In this document: piece by piece, positions 8,204 to 13,984 of the stretch | How the letters are laid out: each line of letters starts with the position of its first letter | Position numbering within the stretch: position 1 is the first letter of the stretch | DNA from: an uncultured Saprospirales bacterium | GTDB taxonomy: Bacteria > Bacteroidota > Bacteroidia > Chitinophagales > JADIYW01 | DNA length: 14,126 nucleotides | NCBI GenBank assembly: GCA_938008535.1 | Contig: CALLKF010000182.1 | Span: 1 to 14,126 of the forward strand | Direction: 5' to 3' | The notes under the pieces: generated by a model | Told to the model about the DNA's origin: nothing | The model's database searches: none | The model's input: only the letters and a program-made list of their open reading frames with translations | Program-made: the position numbers and the translations under genes

Positions 8204-8204
8204 A

Positions 8205-9674
8205 TTACTGATCCATTTTTACAATTTTCGGATAGAATGTTCCAACGATATCTACCAGTTCGGTTTGTGCTTTCATAACTTCACGGATATCTTTGTACGC
8301 TTGCGGTGCTTCGTCTAAACCTGCACCTAATAATGTAACACCATTATCTTTCAGCACTTTTTTCATATCGTTCATTGTGATAGAACTTAACGCTTTGGAA
8401 CGCGACATTCTTCGGCCTGCACCATGCGACGCAGAATTTAAAGAAGATGCCACACCTTTACCATTCACAATAAAACCAGGCGCAGTCATGGAACCAGGAA
8501 TGATACCTAACACATTTTTTCCAGCTGGCGTCGCTCCTTTTCGATGCACGATCAACTCTTGTCCGTCGTGCATTTCTTTCCACGCAAAGTTATGATGATT
8601 TTCTACGATCGTTAACGGATCTTCATTCATTGCTTTCGCTATTTTACGGTGAATTTCGTGGTGACATGCTGATGCGTAATCACCTGCTAAATTCATTGCC
8701 AGCCAGTATTCCAGACCTTCTTGTGTATCTAATGATAACCACGCTAAGTTCTTCGCTTCGTTCGGCAGTTTGCATGTTTGCATCGCTAATTTAGTATAGT
8801 GATTGGCAACGGTTGCACCTAAGCCACGCGAACCTGAATGCGATAACAATCCAATGTAATTACCAACAGGCAATTTCAAGGTATTGTTTTCTTCTTTGAT
8901 CTCAACGATACCAAATTCTACGAAATGATTTCCTGAACCTGATGTACCTAATTGCTTTGCTGCTTTAAACTGCAACGATTTCAGCAACGGATTTTCATCG
9001 AATTCTTTTCGGTCTATCACTTCATGTTCTGATGATTTGGTGAACTCTTTACCAGCACCGAACAAGGTATTTTCTTTCAGCAAATTCTTAAAATAATCTT
9101 CTTTAGATTTTAGAAATTTTTCGCTGATATCGAAAACAGATAAGCACATACGACAACCGATATCAACACCAACACCAAAAGGAATGACAGCATTTTGTGT
9201 AGCCAAAACGCCGCCAATCGGCAAGCCATAACCTTGATGTGCATCAGGCATCAACGCGCCGGCAACCGTAACAGGAAGTTTCATTGCCGTTTCCATTTGT
9301 TTCACTGCGCCTTCTTCAATATCACCAATACCATAAGAAGCATATTGCAGTTTATCATTTCTCAGAAAATATTCATTGCTTTCTGTTTGCAATGCATCGG
9401 TTAATAATTCTTCCGAAATGGTCATGTGCGATTTCTCACCTTTACGCAACAAGCGAATGTTATAATCAATCAACGCATTTGCAATTTTAGACAATGGTTC
9501 ACTTTCGGTAAATTCAAACGGATTCGCTAAGATGTCTTGCAATATCTGTAACGCATCTTCCAGTGAATGATGTTTGTAATGCTTATGCATGACATCAATC
9601 ACGATAGCGATGGTTCTGTCTTCAGGATAATTTATTTTTCTAAGGTCTTTGCCTTGTAATTTTAATTTTGCCAT
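8205..9674 (-). CDS. rtcB: RtcB-family RNA ligase
   Basis: GTP- and Mn-dependent ligase joining RNA 2',3'-cyclic-phosphate (or 3'-phosphate) ends to 5'-OH ends; in bacteria it acts in repair of cleaved tRNA or rRNA. All family landmarks are present in 489 residues: MPDAHQGYGLPIGG (142-155), metal ligands in GVDIGCRMC (D171, C174), SGSGNHFVEFG (H250), HSGSRGLG (H279), ENHHNFA (H360/H361), PGSMTAPGF (393-401), and SHGAGRRMSR with H417 at the position of the guanylylated histidine. The protein is longer than E. coli RtcB (408 aa) because of about 110 extra N-terminal residues, helical in character. It is the last gene of the ATPase / ncRNA / slipin / rtcB series, with 94 nt to the slipin gene and a terminator right after the stop. 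Confidence 0.96.
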   Translation of the reverse strand: MAKLKLQGKDLRKINYPEDRTIAIVIDVMHKHYKHHSLEDALQILQDILANPFEFTESEPLSKIANALIDYNIRLLRKGEKSHMTISEELLTDALQTESNEYFLRNDKLQYASYGIGDIEEGAVKQMETAMKLPVTVAGALMPDAHQGYGLPIGGVLATQNAVIPFGVGVDIGCRMCLSVFDISEKFLKSKEDYFKNLLKENTLFGAGKEFTKSSEHEVIDRKEFDENPLLKSLQFKAAKQLGTSGSGNHFVEFGIVEIKEENNTLKLPVGNYIGLLSHSGSRGLGATVANHYTKLAMQTCKLPNEAKNLAWLSLDTQEGLEYWLAMNLAGDYASACHHEIHRKIAKAMNEDPLTIVENHHNFAWKEMHDGQELIVHRKGATPAGKNVLGIIPGSMTAPGFIVNGKGVASSLNSASHGAGRRMSRSKALSSITMNDMKKVLKDNGVTLLGAGLDEAPQAYKDIREVMKAQTELVDIVGTFYPKIVKMDQ

Positions 9675-9705
9675 TTTTTTTGATTTTTAATTTTTTGTTT
9701 GTGTC

Positions 9706-9744
9706 AGAGATTTGACAGCGTTTATTGTTTACTGCCAAATCTCT
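9706..9744 (-). other. Intercistronic RNA hairpin between slipin and rtcB
   Basis: On the - strand AGAGATTTGGCAG (9744-9732) pairs with CTGTCAAATCTCT (9718-9706) over 13 bp, with a 13-nt loop. The only non-Watson-Crick pair is G-U on the - strand but A-C on the + strand, so the structure favours the - strand transcript. No T-run follows, so it is not an obvious terminator. It could be an RNA processing, stability or partial termination element setting slipin versus rtcB levels. Confidence 0.65.
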
Positions 9745-9768
9745 TTTCACAAACTACATACAATATTT

Positions 9769-10497
9769 TTAATAATTAATTTTAGACATCTCACCAATTA
9801 CAAAAGTATTTTTTCCTTTTTCAGCAATTTTTGTGATTGTTTCCATGTACTTAATAAATTTGATGTATTCATTTTCTTTCATCAAATCTGCAGCATTTTT
9901 TAATGTTCTGGCAGAAGCAACAGCCGTTCTTGCATTTTCTAAATCTGTTTTAGATCTAATTTTTGCTTCTAACTGTTTTGCAAATAAATCCTGGATCATT
10001 TTAGGAAACGTAATGTCTTTTAATTTTGCTTCAATAATTTCGACACCAAACAAAGCGGCATCTTTTATTAATTCTTCTGTTTTGAAATCTGTAATTTCTT
10101 GTCTTTTTTCATTCAAATCTTCAGAACTAACCGCAGAAATTTTATTTCTTACTATTAACTGCGCAATATTACCGATCCTTGTTTCAGCTTCATTCATTTT
10201 ATTGTAATTATTTATGTAGCTACTGATATCGAATGTATTTAAGAACAATTCTCCATTTGTAATTTTATAAGCAAGCATAAAAGAAAAACGTAATGCCACA
10301 TTATCGCTGGTTAACACTTCCTGGTTATTGATAGTAAACGTTTTTTCTATGGTAGGCAAAGTAACTAACTCAGTTCTTTCCCAAAAATCCCAGACTTTAT
10401 AATAGCCTGCGTTCCATTGTTCTTTCAATTGATTATCTCTATACAAATAACCGGTTTCGTTTCTTTTTACTTCATATGTCTGTTTAAAAATTCTCAT
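9769..10497 (-). CDS. SPFH/band-7 (slipin-like) protein
   Basis: This is a 242-residue protein with the SPFH/band-7 layout. The core opens YEVKRNETGYLYRDNQLKEQ, continues with IEKTFTINNQEVLTSDNVALRFSFML (about 50-75), the characteristic segment EDLNEKRQEITDF (126-138), and GVEIIEAKLKDITFPKMIQDLFAKQLEA (151-178), then a helical Ala/Lys-rich tail. Unlike membrane slipins it lacks an N-terminal hydrophobic hairpin, so it may be soluble or peripheral. Slipin-like genes are found beside rtcB in several bacterial RNA-repair operons, and here it lies directly upstream of rtcB on the same strand with no promoter visible between them. Its biochemical role in RNA repair is not established; a scaffolding or oligomerising role is inference. 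The start is the first Met, preceded by an A-rich, SD-less leader. Confidence 0.85.
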   Translation of the reverse strand: MRIFKQTYEVKRNETGYLYRDNQLKEQWNAGYYKVWDFWERTELVTLPTIEKTFTINNQEVLTSDNVALRFSFMLAYKITNGELFLNTFDISSYINNYNKMNEAETRIGNIAQLIVRNKISAVSSEDLNEKRQEITDFKTEELIKDAALFGVEIIEAKLKDITFPKMIQDLFAKQLEAKIRSKTDLENARTAVASARTLKNAADLMKENEYIKFIKYMETITKIAEKGKNTFVIGEMSKINY

Positions 10498-10528
10498 TGT
10501 TTTGTAATTTAATTAGTTAATAATAAAT

Positions 10529-10648
10529 GCTGATGAAGAGCATACATTCTATAGAAAGGAATTTATATTTAGTTTATGAACTAAATAAACGGTATCCTAT
10601 AAACTGCAGTTTCTAAAGAACGCTTTTTTAAAGCAACTCTTCATCAGC
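10529..10648 (-). ncRNA. Structured RNA module closed by a 12-bp stem
   Basis: Between the tRNA-like RNA and the slipin start, GCTGATGAAGAG (10648-10637 on the - strand) pairs perfectly with CTCTTCATCAGC (10540-10529). The enclosed 96 nt contain further short helices: GCTTT/AAAGC (10622-10634), TTCT/AGAA (10611-10620), the 12-nt palindrome AAACTGCAGTTT (10601-10612), a 9-bp stem TATTTAGTT/AACTAAATA with 4-nt loop (10566-10587), and palindrome TTCTATAGAA (10547-10556). The neighbouring helices overlap by a base or two, so not all can form together. The density of pairing suggests a multi-branched RNA, either a second domain of the upstream tRNA-like RNA or a leader for slipin. It has no ORF and no similarity that I recognise. 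Confidence 0.5.
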
Positions 10649-10660
10649 CAATCTGGAGTG

Positions 10661-10770
10661 ACAGTCCGGGTTTGATTTTGAGTCAAACTGTTGCAACCAA
10701 GCAAACGAGGATTCGAACCTCTGGGCAATTTTCATCCGCAATACCTTTTTCTACGAAAATGCCCTATTTG
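10661..10770 (-). ncRNA. tRNA-like non-coding RNA (Y-RNA/YrlA-type candidate)
   Basis: In the gap after the ATPase gene the - strand shows tRNA-like parts. (1) Helix GGGCA-TTTTC (10764-10755) with GAAAA-T-TGCCC (10733-10723), one bulge. (2) Capping it, a D-arm-like hairpin CGTA...TGCG with an 11-nt GG-containing loop GAAAAAGGTAT. (3) Immediately after, a T-arm GAGG-TTCGAAT-CCTC (10721-10707) with a canonical 7-nt T-loop. (4) GTTTGA-CTCAAAA-TCAAAC (10688-10670), a 6-bp stem with 7-nt loop and U at position 33, like an anticodon arm. There is no 7-bp acceptor stem around the arms and the order is wrong for a tRNA, so it is not a standard tRNA gene. Bacterial Y RNAs such as YrlA carry a D/T-loop tRNA-mimic module and lie in Ro/RtcB repair operons; that is the closest known parallel. 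Exact ends are unknown. Confidence 0.6.
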
Positions 10771-10789
10771 AAAAAGTGACGGTTATTAT

Positions 10790-11920
10790 TTAATTCATCA
10801 TTGCTTCGCTTCTGAAACCAACTACGTTGATGCGTTTATCATCGAATGTTTTTTCATCTTTATTGAAGATCTCAGCAACAGTCATTGGTTCGGTAACATT
10901 GATATCTACTTTCATTTTATCTGCTAACTGCTGTGCTTTCTCAACACTCAATTTTCCGAAATTATATTTCGCGATCAATCTTCCTTTACGCATCAATGCG
11001 CTGTCAATTTTTGAAATCGGCATATTGAACGTACAGATAATTTGTGTGTTCAAGCAATCGCCTAACAAGCCATCCGAAATATTCAATAAGTTAGAAACCG
11101 CTGAACTTCCTGTGATTTGCCTGTCCATGATAATGTTTTCCGCATCTTCAATGATCAAAACCGAATTCGGATAATCCAGTAACAAATTCATAAACTCAGG
11201 ATTGGTGATATTTGCAGCCACACTTGGCGGCACGAACAACACACGTTTCTTCACTTTACCAATTAAATAACGCAGATACGTTGTTTTTCCTGTGCCAGGC
11301 AAGCCATGCAGCAACACTATACCTTTGTCATTTTTCTTGTTCAAGCGTTGCTGAATAATACTGTCGATCTGCATAAATTCGTCTTCATAATACAATTTCA
11401 AATCAAGCTTTGTTTTCTTTACTTCAATTTCTTTCAACGAAAAACAATTTCCTTCAAATGATATTAAATTCAACTCAAATTCTTTTTTACGTTCTCGTCT
11501 TTTAAATGTTTTTAATTTTTCTGCCAACGTTTGAATCGCATGTTCATTTTCTTGTAGAGCATAAATCGTGCAAAAACTATCACCTAAATGCAGCACTGAT
11601 TTATCATTCATCACTACAATTGCATATACAAATTCAAATTTCGCTTTCTTCTTGTTGTTTTCCATTTGCCTGCTGGTAAACACGTGTGCAATTTCATCCA
11701 TCCTTTCAGTAGTTAGATAATTCAATCCTTTTTCAAAATCGAACGGATGAATATTAAAGTGCAATGGCAGCTTACCATTTAAGGTAAAGAACAATTGCTT
11801 TGCGTTCAGATAACTGTGGCTGTTCAATATTTCATTGATGTCCAGTTTGTTTATATTTTGTACAAATTCCATACTCTTATTTTTTACTTTTTTATAATAC
11901 TTTGCCACTGCGATGTTCAT
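10790..11920 (-). CDS. AAA+ ATPase (BCS1-like core) of the RNA-repair operon
   Basis: This is a 376-residue protein. Residues 1 to about 190 form a family-unspecific N-terminal domain. The AAA+ module follows: Walker A GLPGTGKTT (206-214), Walker B LIIEDAE (255-261), sensor-1 region QIICTFN (293-299), and an arginine-finger-type ALMRKGRL (308-315), a pattern close to BCS1-like ATPases. It presumably remodels a protein or RNA-protein substrate. It is the first protein-coding gene of the series ATPase / tRNA-like RNA / slipin / rtcB. The start at 11920 lies inside a 6-bp hairpin (GCGATG-AA-CATCGC on the - strand, 11910-11923). A second in-frame ATG at 11872, preceded by an A-rich stretch, is an equally credible start and would shorten the protein by 16 residues. 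No clear TAnnTTTG promoter lies between the upstream terminator and this gene. Confidence 0.88.
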   Translation of the reverse strand: MNIAVAKYYKKVKNKSMEFVQNINKLDINEILNSHSYLNAKQLFFTLNGKLPLHFNIHPFDFEKGLNYLTTERMDEIAHVFTSRQMENNKKKAKFEFVYAIVVMNDKSVLHLGDSFCTIYALQENEHAIQTLAEKLKTFKRRERKKEFELNLISFEGNCFSLKEIEVKKTKLDLKLYYEDEFMQIDSIIQQRLNKKNDKGIVLLHGLPGTGKTTYLRYLIGKVKKRVLFVPPSVAANITNPEFMNLLLDYPNSVLIIEDAENIIMDRQITGSSAVSNLLNISDGLLGDCLNTQIICTFNMPISKIDSALMRKGRLIAKYNFGKLSVEKAQQLADKMKVDINVTEPMTVAEIFNKDEKTFDDKRINVVGFRSEAMMN

Positions 11921-11934
11921 CGCATTTTGGCTTT

Positions 11935-11959
11935 AATACACCTTATTTTATTGTGTATT
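11935..11959. promoter_or_regulatory. Inverted repeat upstream of the ATPase gene
   Basis: AATACAC (11935-11941) and GTGTATT (11953-11959) form a perfect 7-bp inverted repeat with 11-nt spacing, 15-39 nt upstream of the ATPase start. It could be an operator or an RNA hairpin in the 5' leader. There is no T-run to suggest termination. Confidence 0.35.
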
Positions 11960-11987
11960 TGCTAAAAGACTGCCGGAAATTTTTATA

Positions 11988-12018
11988 ATAAAAAAGCCCG
12001 ACATGTGGTGCCGAGCTT
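11988..12018 (-). terminator. Intrinsic terminator after the 29-codon ORF, ahead of the ATPase gene
   Basis: On the - strand AAGCTCGGCA (12018-12009) pairs with TGTCGGGCTT (12003-11994) around a 5-nt loop. All ten pairs form if two are G-U, whereas the + strand has two A-C mismatches. The stem is followed by TTTTTT on the - strand. It ends the short transcription unit and lies about 75 nt before the ATPase start, where it could also act as an attenuator. Confidence 0.85.
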
Positions 12019-12039
12019 CATATATAGTTGATGTTTGAA

Positions 12040-12129
12040 TTAACTAAAGAGATGACTTCGACACAAAGAACAAACAGGATCCTTTGCTCCTATTGATTCG
12101 TGACTGTTGTTAAAAATTATTCTACGCAT
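12040..12129 (-). CDS. 29-residue small protein or leader peptide
   Basis: An ORF of 29 codons plus TAA starts with ATG about 15 nt past the predicted transcription start and ends about 22 nt before the terminator stem. The peptide begins MRRIIFNNSHES and ends DPVCSLCRSHLFS, with a C-x2-C motif and several Ser and His residues. It has no signal peptide or membrane helix and no family I recognise. The leader is A-rich without a Shine-Dalgarno site, as is common in Bacteroidota. The frame could be accidental and the unit could be a small RNA. As a leader peptide it could couple translation to the terminator ahead of the ATPase/slipin/rtcB genes. Position within a tight promoter-terminator unit is the main support. 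Confidence 0.4.
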   Translation of the reverse strand: MRRIIFNNSHESIGAKDPVCSLCRSHLFS

Positions 12130-12150
12130 TATATTTTTTATTTTGCTGTG

Positions 12151-12183
12151 CAAAGATAAATCAATTGTTTTCATACTTCCAAA
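12151..12183 (-). promoter_or_regulatory. Bacteroidota-type promoter driving the short ORF (and perhaps the repair operon)
   Basis: On the - strand TATCTTTG (12158-12151) matches the -7 consensus TAnnTTTG exactly and TTTG (12183-12180) matches the -33 box, with a 21-nt spacer. Transcription would begin around 12144. It is the best promoter match in the window and starts immediately after the terminator of the rluD remnant. Confidence 0.72.
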
Positions 12184-12191
12184 TATTTTAT

Positions 12192-12214
12192 AAAAAAAAG
12201 TTGTTAAAGCAACT
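12192..12214 (-). terminator. Terminator downstream of the rluD remnant
   Basis: On the - strand AGTTG-CTTTAA-CAACT (12214-12199) is followed by a run of T, about 70 nt after the rluD stop. The stem is only 5 bp, so it is modest, but its position between a stop codon and the next promoter fits. Confidence 0.6.
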
Positions 12215-12285
12215 AAATTTAGAATGAGTATAAATTAGTGATGAATAATTTTTATAAAAAAAAGCTACATCATCTAAATTTATTT

Positions 12286-12719
12286 CTATAACTGAAAACC
12301 TTTTGTATAGGTTTCCCATTTGTCGATTACTGCCTGGAAATTTTCAGGTAATGGCATTTCAAAATACATTTCTTCGTTGGTTCTTGGATGAATAAAACCA
12401 AGGCTTTGCGCATGGAGCGCGTGATATGGCATAAGCTTCCAGCAGTTTTCAATAAACATTTTATACTTGCCATACACTGTACCTGCTAAGATTTGATCAC
12501 CGCCATAACTGTAATCACCAAATAGCGTGTGTCCTATGTATTTCATGTGCACACGTATCTGGTGCGTGCGTCCAGTTTCTAATTTACATTTTACTAAAGT
12601 AGTATAACCGTAGCGTTTTAGTACTTCGTAATTCGTAGCTGCATATTTTCCGCTGCTGCCATCTTCCACAGCCATAAATACTTTGCGATTGTTTGGATTT
12701 CTCGCCACGTTGCATTCAA
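12286..12719 (-). pseudogene. rluD: Truncated RluD-family pseudouridine synthase (C-terminal part only)
   Basis: About 140 residues match the C-terminal part of large-subunit rRNA pseudouridine synthases of the RluA/RluD family: ARNPNNRKVFMAVEDG, YEVLKRYGYTTLVKCKLETG, RTHQIRVHMKYIGHTLFGD, YGGDQIL, and the LHAQSLGFIHPRTNEEMYFE segment. Full-length relatives are about 340-350 residues. The N-terminal half, including the catalytic Asp in the HRLDxxTSG motif, is absent upstream in any frame; the sequence instead becomes the secreted-protein gene. A GTG at 12708 could still start translation of the fragment, but it would have no catalytic aspartate. Homology begins near 12716-12726. Either a genuine deletion fusion or an assembly join explains it. 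The gene is otherwise uninterrupted with a proper stop and terminator, so the truncation may be recent. Confidence 0.8.
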
Positions 12720-13886
12720 TTCTTCCTGATTTTTTTTCAATATCATTCCATATCTGTTCGTAACCCTCGGGTTTGTATCGGCATTGTCGACTGGTAACCT
12801 TTCTATTCCTGAAAACAGCAAAAAACCATTATACATCAGGCCGAAACCATCGAAAGTTACGTCCGGGGGAAATACAACTTCTGCTTGCTCTATTTTGTAA
12901 TTATCTGCCTGTATCCGCTGGATTATCAACTTGTTCTCATCAACAACAGGCGTGTAATAATACCCGTTCCATAATTCTACATACTGTGAAAAAAAATGCT
13001 CCGAGCGTTCCAGAATTCTGACAAGTGTATCTGCGTGCATTTTTGATATGTAAGCAGTTTGCTTATTTTTTCCAGTATTGTCTTTCGTTTTTTTATTGTG
13101 AAAAAACACCATGCTTCCATCAGGCTGTTCGAAAACAGAACTGATTCCAGTTTCAATGATCTCTGCTTCATGCAGAATATTGCCATCTGGCGTAAGGGTA
13201 AAAATACGTGTCAGGTATCTTTTATCATTCGGATTTCCAGGTGAAATACAGTAGAAGTTGCCATTTTTTAAGGGGGTAACGATAAAACGTCCATCTGCTT
13301 GAAAAGGGGTGATAAATTCCTTTTTCCAGACGATATCACCTTCAAAATTCGATTTGCACAGGTACACCCTGCTCCGTTTGCTGGATTCGACTGTATCCAC
13401 CCTCCCACTTGCCATAAAAAGGTAACCATCTGAGAGTTGAAACACCTGGCTTATATGGTCGCTGCTGGCAAACTGATATTTTTTTTCCCAAACAGGTTGA
13501 CCTTTGGAGTCGATTTTTATCAGAATAGATTGGCCCCTTACAAACTTGCCTGAAAAATCTTTTTTATCTCCTCCCAATATGAACGACTCATCTGGGCAGT
13601 GTATAATCGAAAAAATGGTTATATCGTTATCGGGATATATAGTCGACCAAAGTGTTTTCCCGTCAGCCCCGATTTTGCGAAAGATGCATTGACTTTCCCT
13701 TGTTTGTATGTGCGCGGAAAAAGATGATGATATGATTTCATTGTGCTCCCCTATGTAAATGTGGGAGCCATATTCATTCGCATGAGGTGTATTAAATTTT
13801 AACGTAAAGCACTCATCTGTCTGGGCTGTAAGTAAAAACGTAAAATGAAGAAAAATACTAATGGATAGGAGAGTGAAAAAATTCAT
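12618..13886 (-). CDS. Secreted beta-propeller-like protein with a chimeric C-terminus
   Basis: The ATG at 13886 was chosen because it begins a clear signal peptide (MNFFTLLSISIFLHFTFLL then TAQ); an in-frame upstream Met at 13964 would bury it behind 26 polar residues. The mature part has recurring segments of the type (I/L)xK-x-DSKGQPVW, NFEGDIVW, LTPDGNILHE and ILKKNQEELNATW, typical of blade-like repeats in exported Bacteroidota proteins. At about 12705-12713 the coding sequence joins the rluD remnant: the last about 30 residues (after LNATW) are rluD DNA read in another frame, ending at 12618. The native C-terminus, which in such proteins is often a type IX secretion sorting domain, is therefore missing. 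The residual protein could be exported but would not be anchored normally. No specific function is recognised. This stretch is visibly less A/T-rich than the left half of the window. Confidence 0.75.
   Translation of the reverse strand: MNFFTLLSISIFLHFTFLLTAQTDECFTLKFNTPHANEYGSHIYIGEHNEIISSSFSAHIQTRESQCIFRKIGADGKTLWSTIYPDNDITIFSIIHCPDESFILGGDKKDFSGKFVRGQSILIKIDSKGQPVWEKKYQFASSDHISQVFQLSDGYLFMASGRVDTVESSKRSRVYLCKSNFEGDIVWKKEFITPFQADGRFIVTPLKNGNFYCISPGNPNDKRYLTRIFTLTPDGNILHEAEIIETGISSVFEQPDGSMVFFHNKKTKDNTGKNKQTAYISKMHADTLVRILERSEHFFSQYVELWNGYYYTPVVDENKLIIQRIQADNYKIEQAEVVFPPDVTFDGFGLMYNGFLLFSGIERLPVDNADTNPRVTNRYGMILKKNQEELNATWREIQTIAKYLWLWKMAAAENMQLRITKY
12705..12713. other. Probable breakpoint between secreted-protein gene and rluD remnant
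   Basis: On the - strand the 9-mer GCAACGTGG lies where both gene families appear to keep their homology: it encodes the NATW blade end in one frame and the NVAR segment of RluD in the other. A short shared sequence would explain an illegitimate recombination, or an assembler joining two contigs. The position is inferred from where family resemblance stops, not from alignment. Confidence 0.4.
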
Positions 13887-13924
13887 ATTATACTTATTTT
13901 TTTGGGAAATGAGTAGTTGGGCTC

Positions 13925-13953
13925 TAGCCATGAATATGCGCCTGCTATGGCTA
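13925..13953. other. 7-bp inverted repeat between AHSA1-like and secreted genes
   Basis: TAGCCAT (13925-13931) and ATGGCTA (13947-13953) form a perfect inverted repeat with 15-nt spacing, in the 98-nt gap between the SRPBCC-like stop and the secreted-protein start. It may be an operator or a weak hairpin; there is no T-run. No convincing promoter was seen here. Confidence 0.3.
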
Positions 13954-13984
13954 ATGCCAAACAAAATGAAATGTACGATGACTT

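Noticed and set aside
9833..10207. 124-residue + strand reading frame opposite the slipin gene
   Set aside because: It is a shadow of the conserved - strand SPFH gene with no recognisable domain; the same applies to the + strand frames opposite nrdJ, rtcB, the ATPase and the secreted protein, and to - strand frames opposite the OYE-family and repeat-protein genes.
10595..10650. Hammerhead-ribozyme-like core on the - strand (CTGATGA followed about 27 nt later by GAAAC)
   Set aside because: Stem II would need an extra unpaired A and wobble pairs, stem I cannot form with the sequence after the supposed cleavage site, and the CTGATGA is instead part of a perfect 12-bp stem with CTCTTCATCAGC.
10700..10770. 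Ordinary tRNA gene (GGTTCGAATCC motif on the - strand)
   Set aside because: There is no 7-bp acceptor stem enclosing the arms and no CCA-type 3' end, and the anticodon-like hairpin lies after the T-arm. Described as a tRNA-like RNA instead.
10529..10770. tmRNA
   Set aside because: No GC-rich alanine-type acceptor stem, G-U pair or tag reading frame was found, and the region is short for a tmRNA.
12227..12290. Second terminator directly after the rluD stop (T-run after GATGATGTAGC on the - strand)
   Set aside because: The T-run is present but no stable stem precedes it; the hairpin at 12199-12214 is the better candidate.
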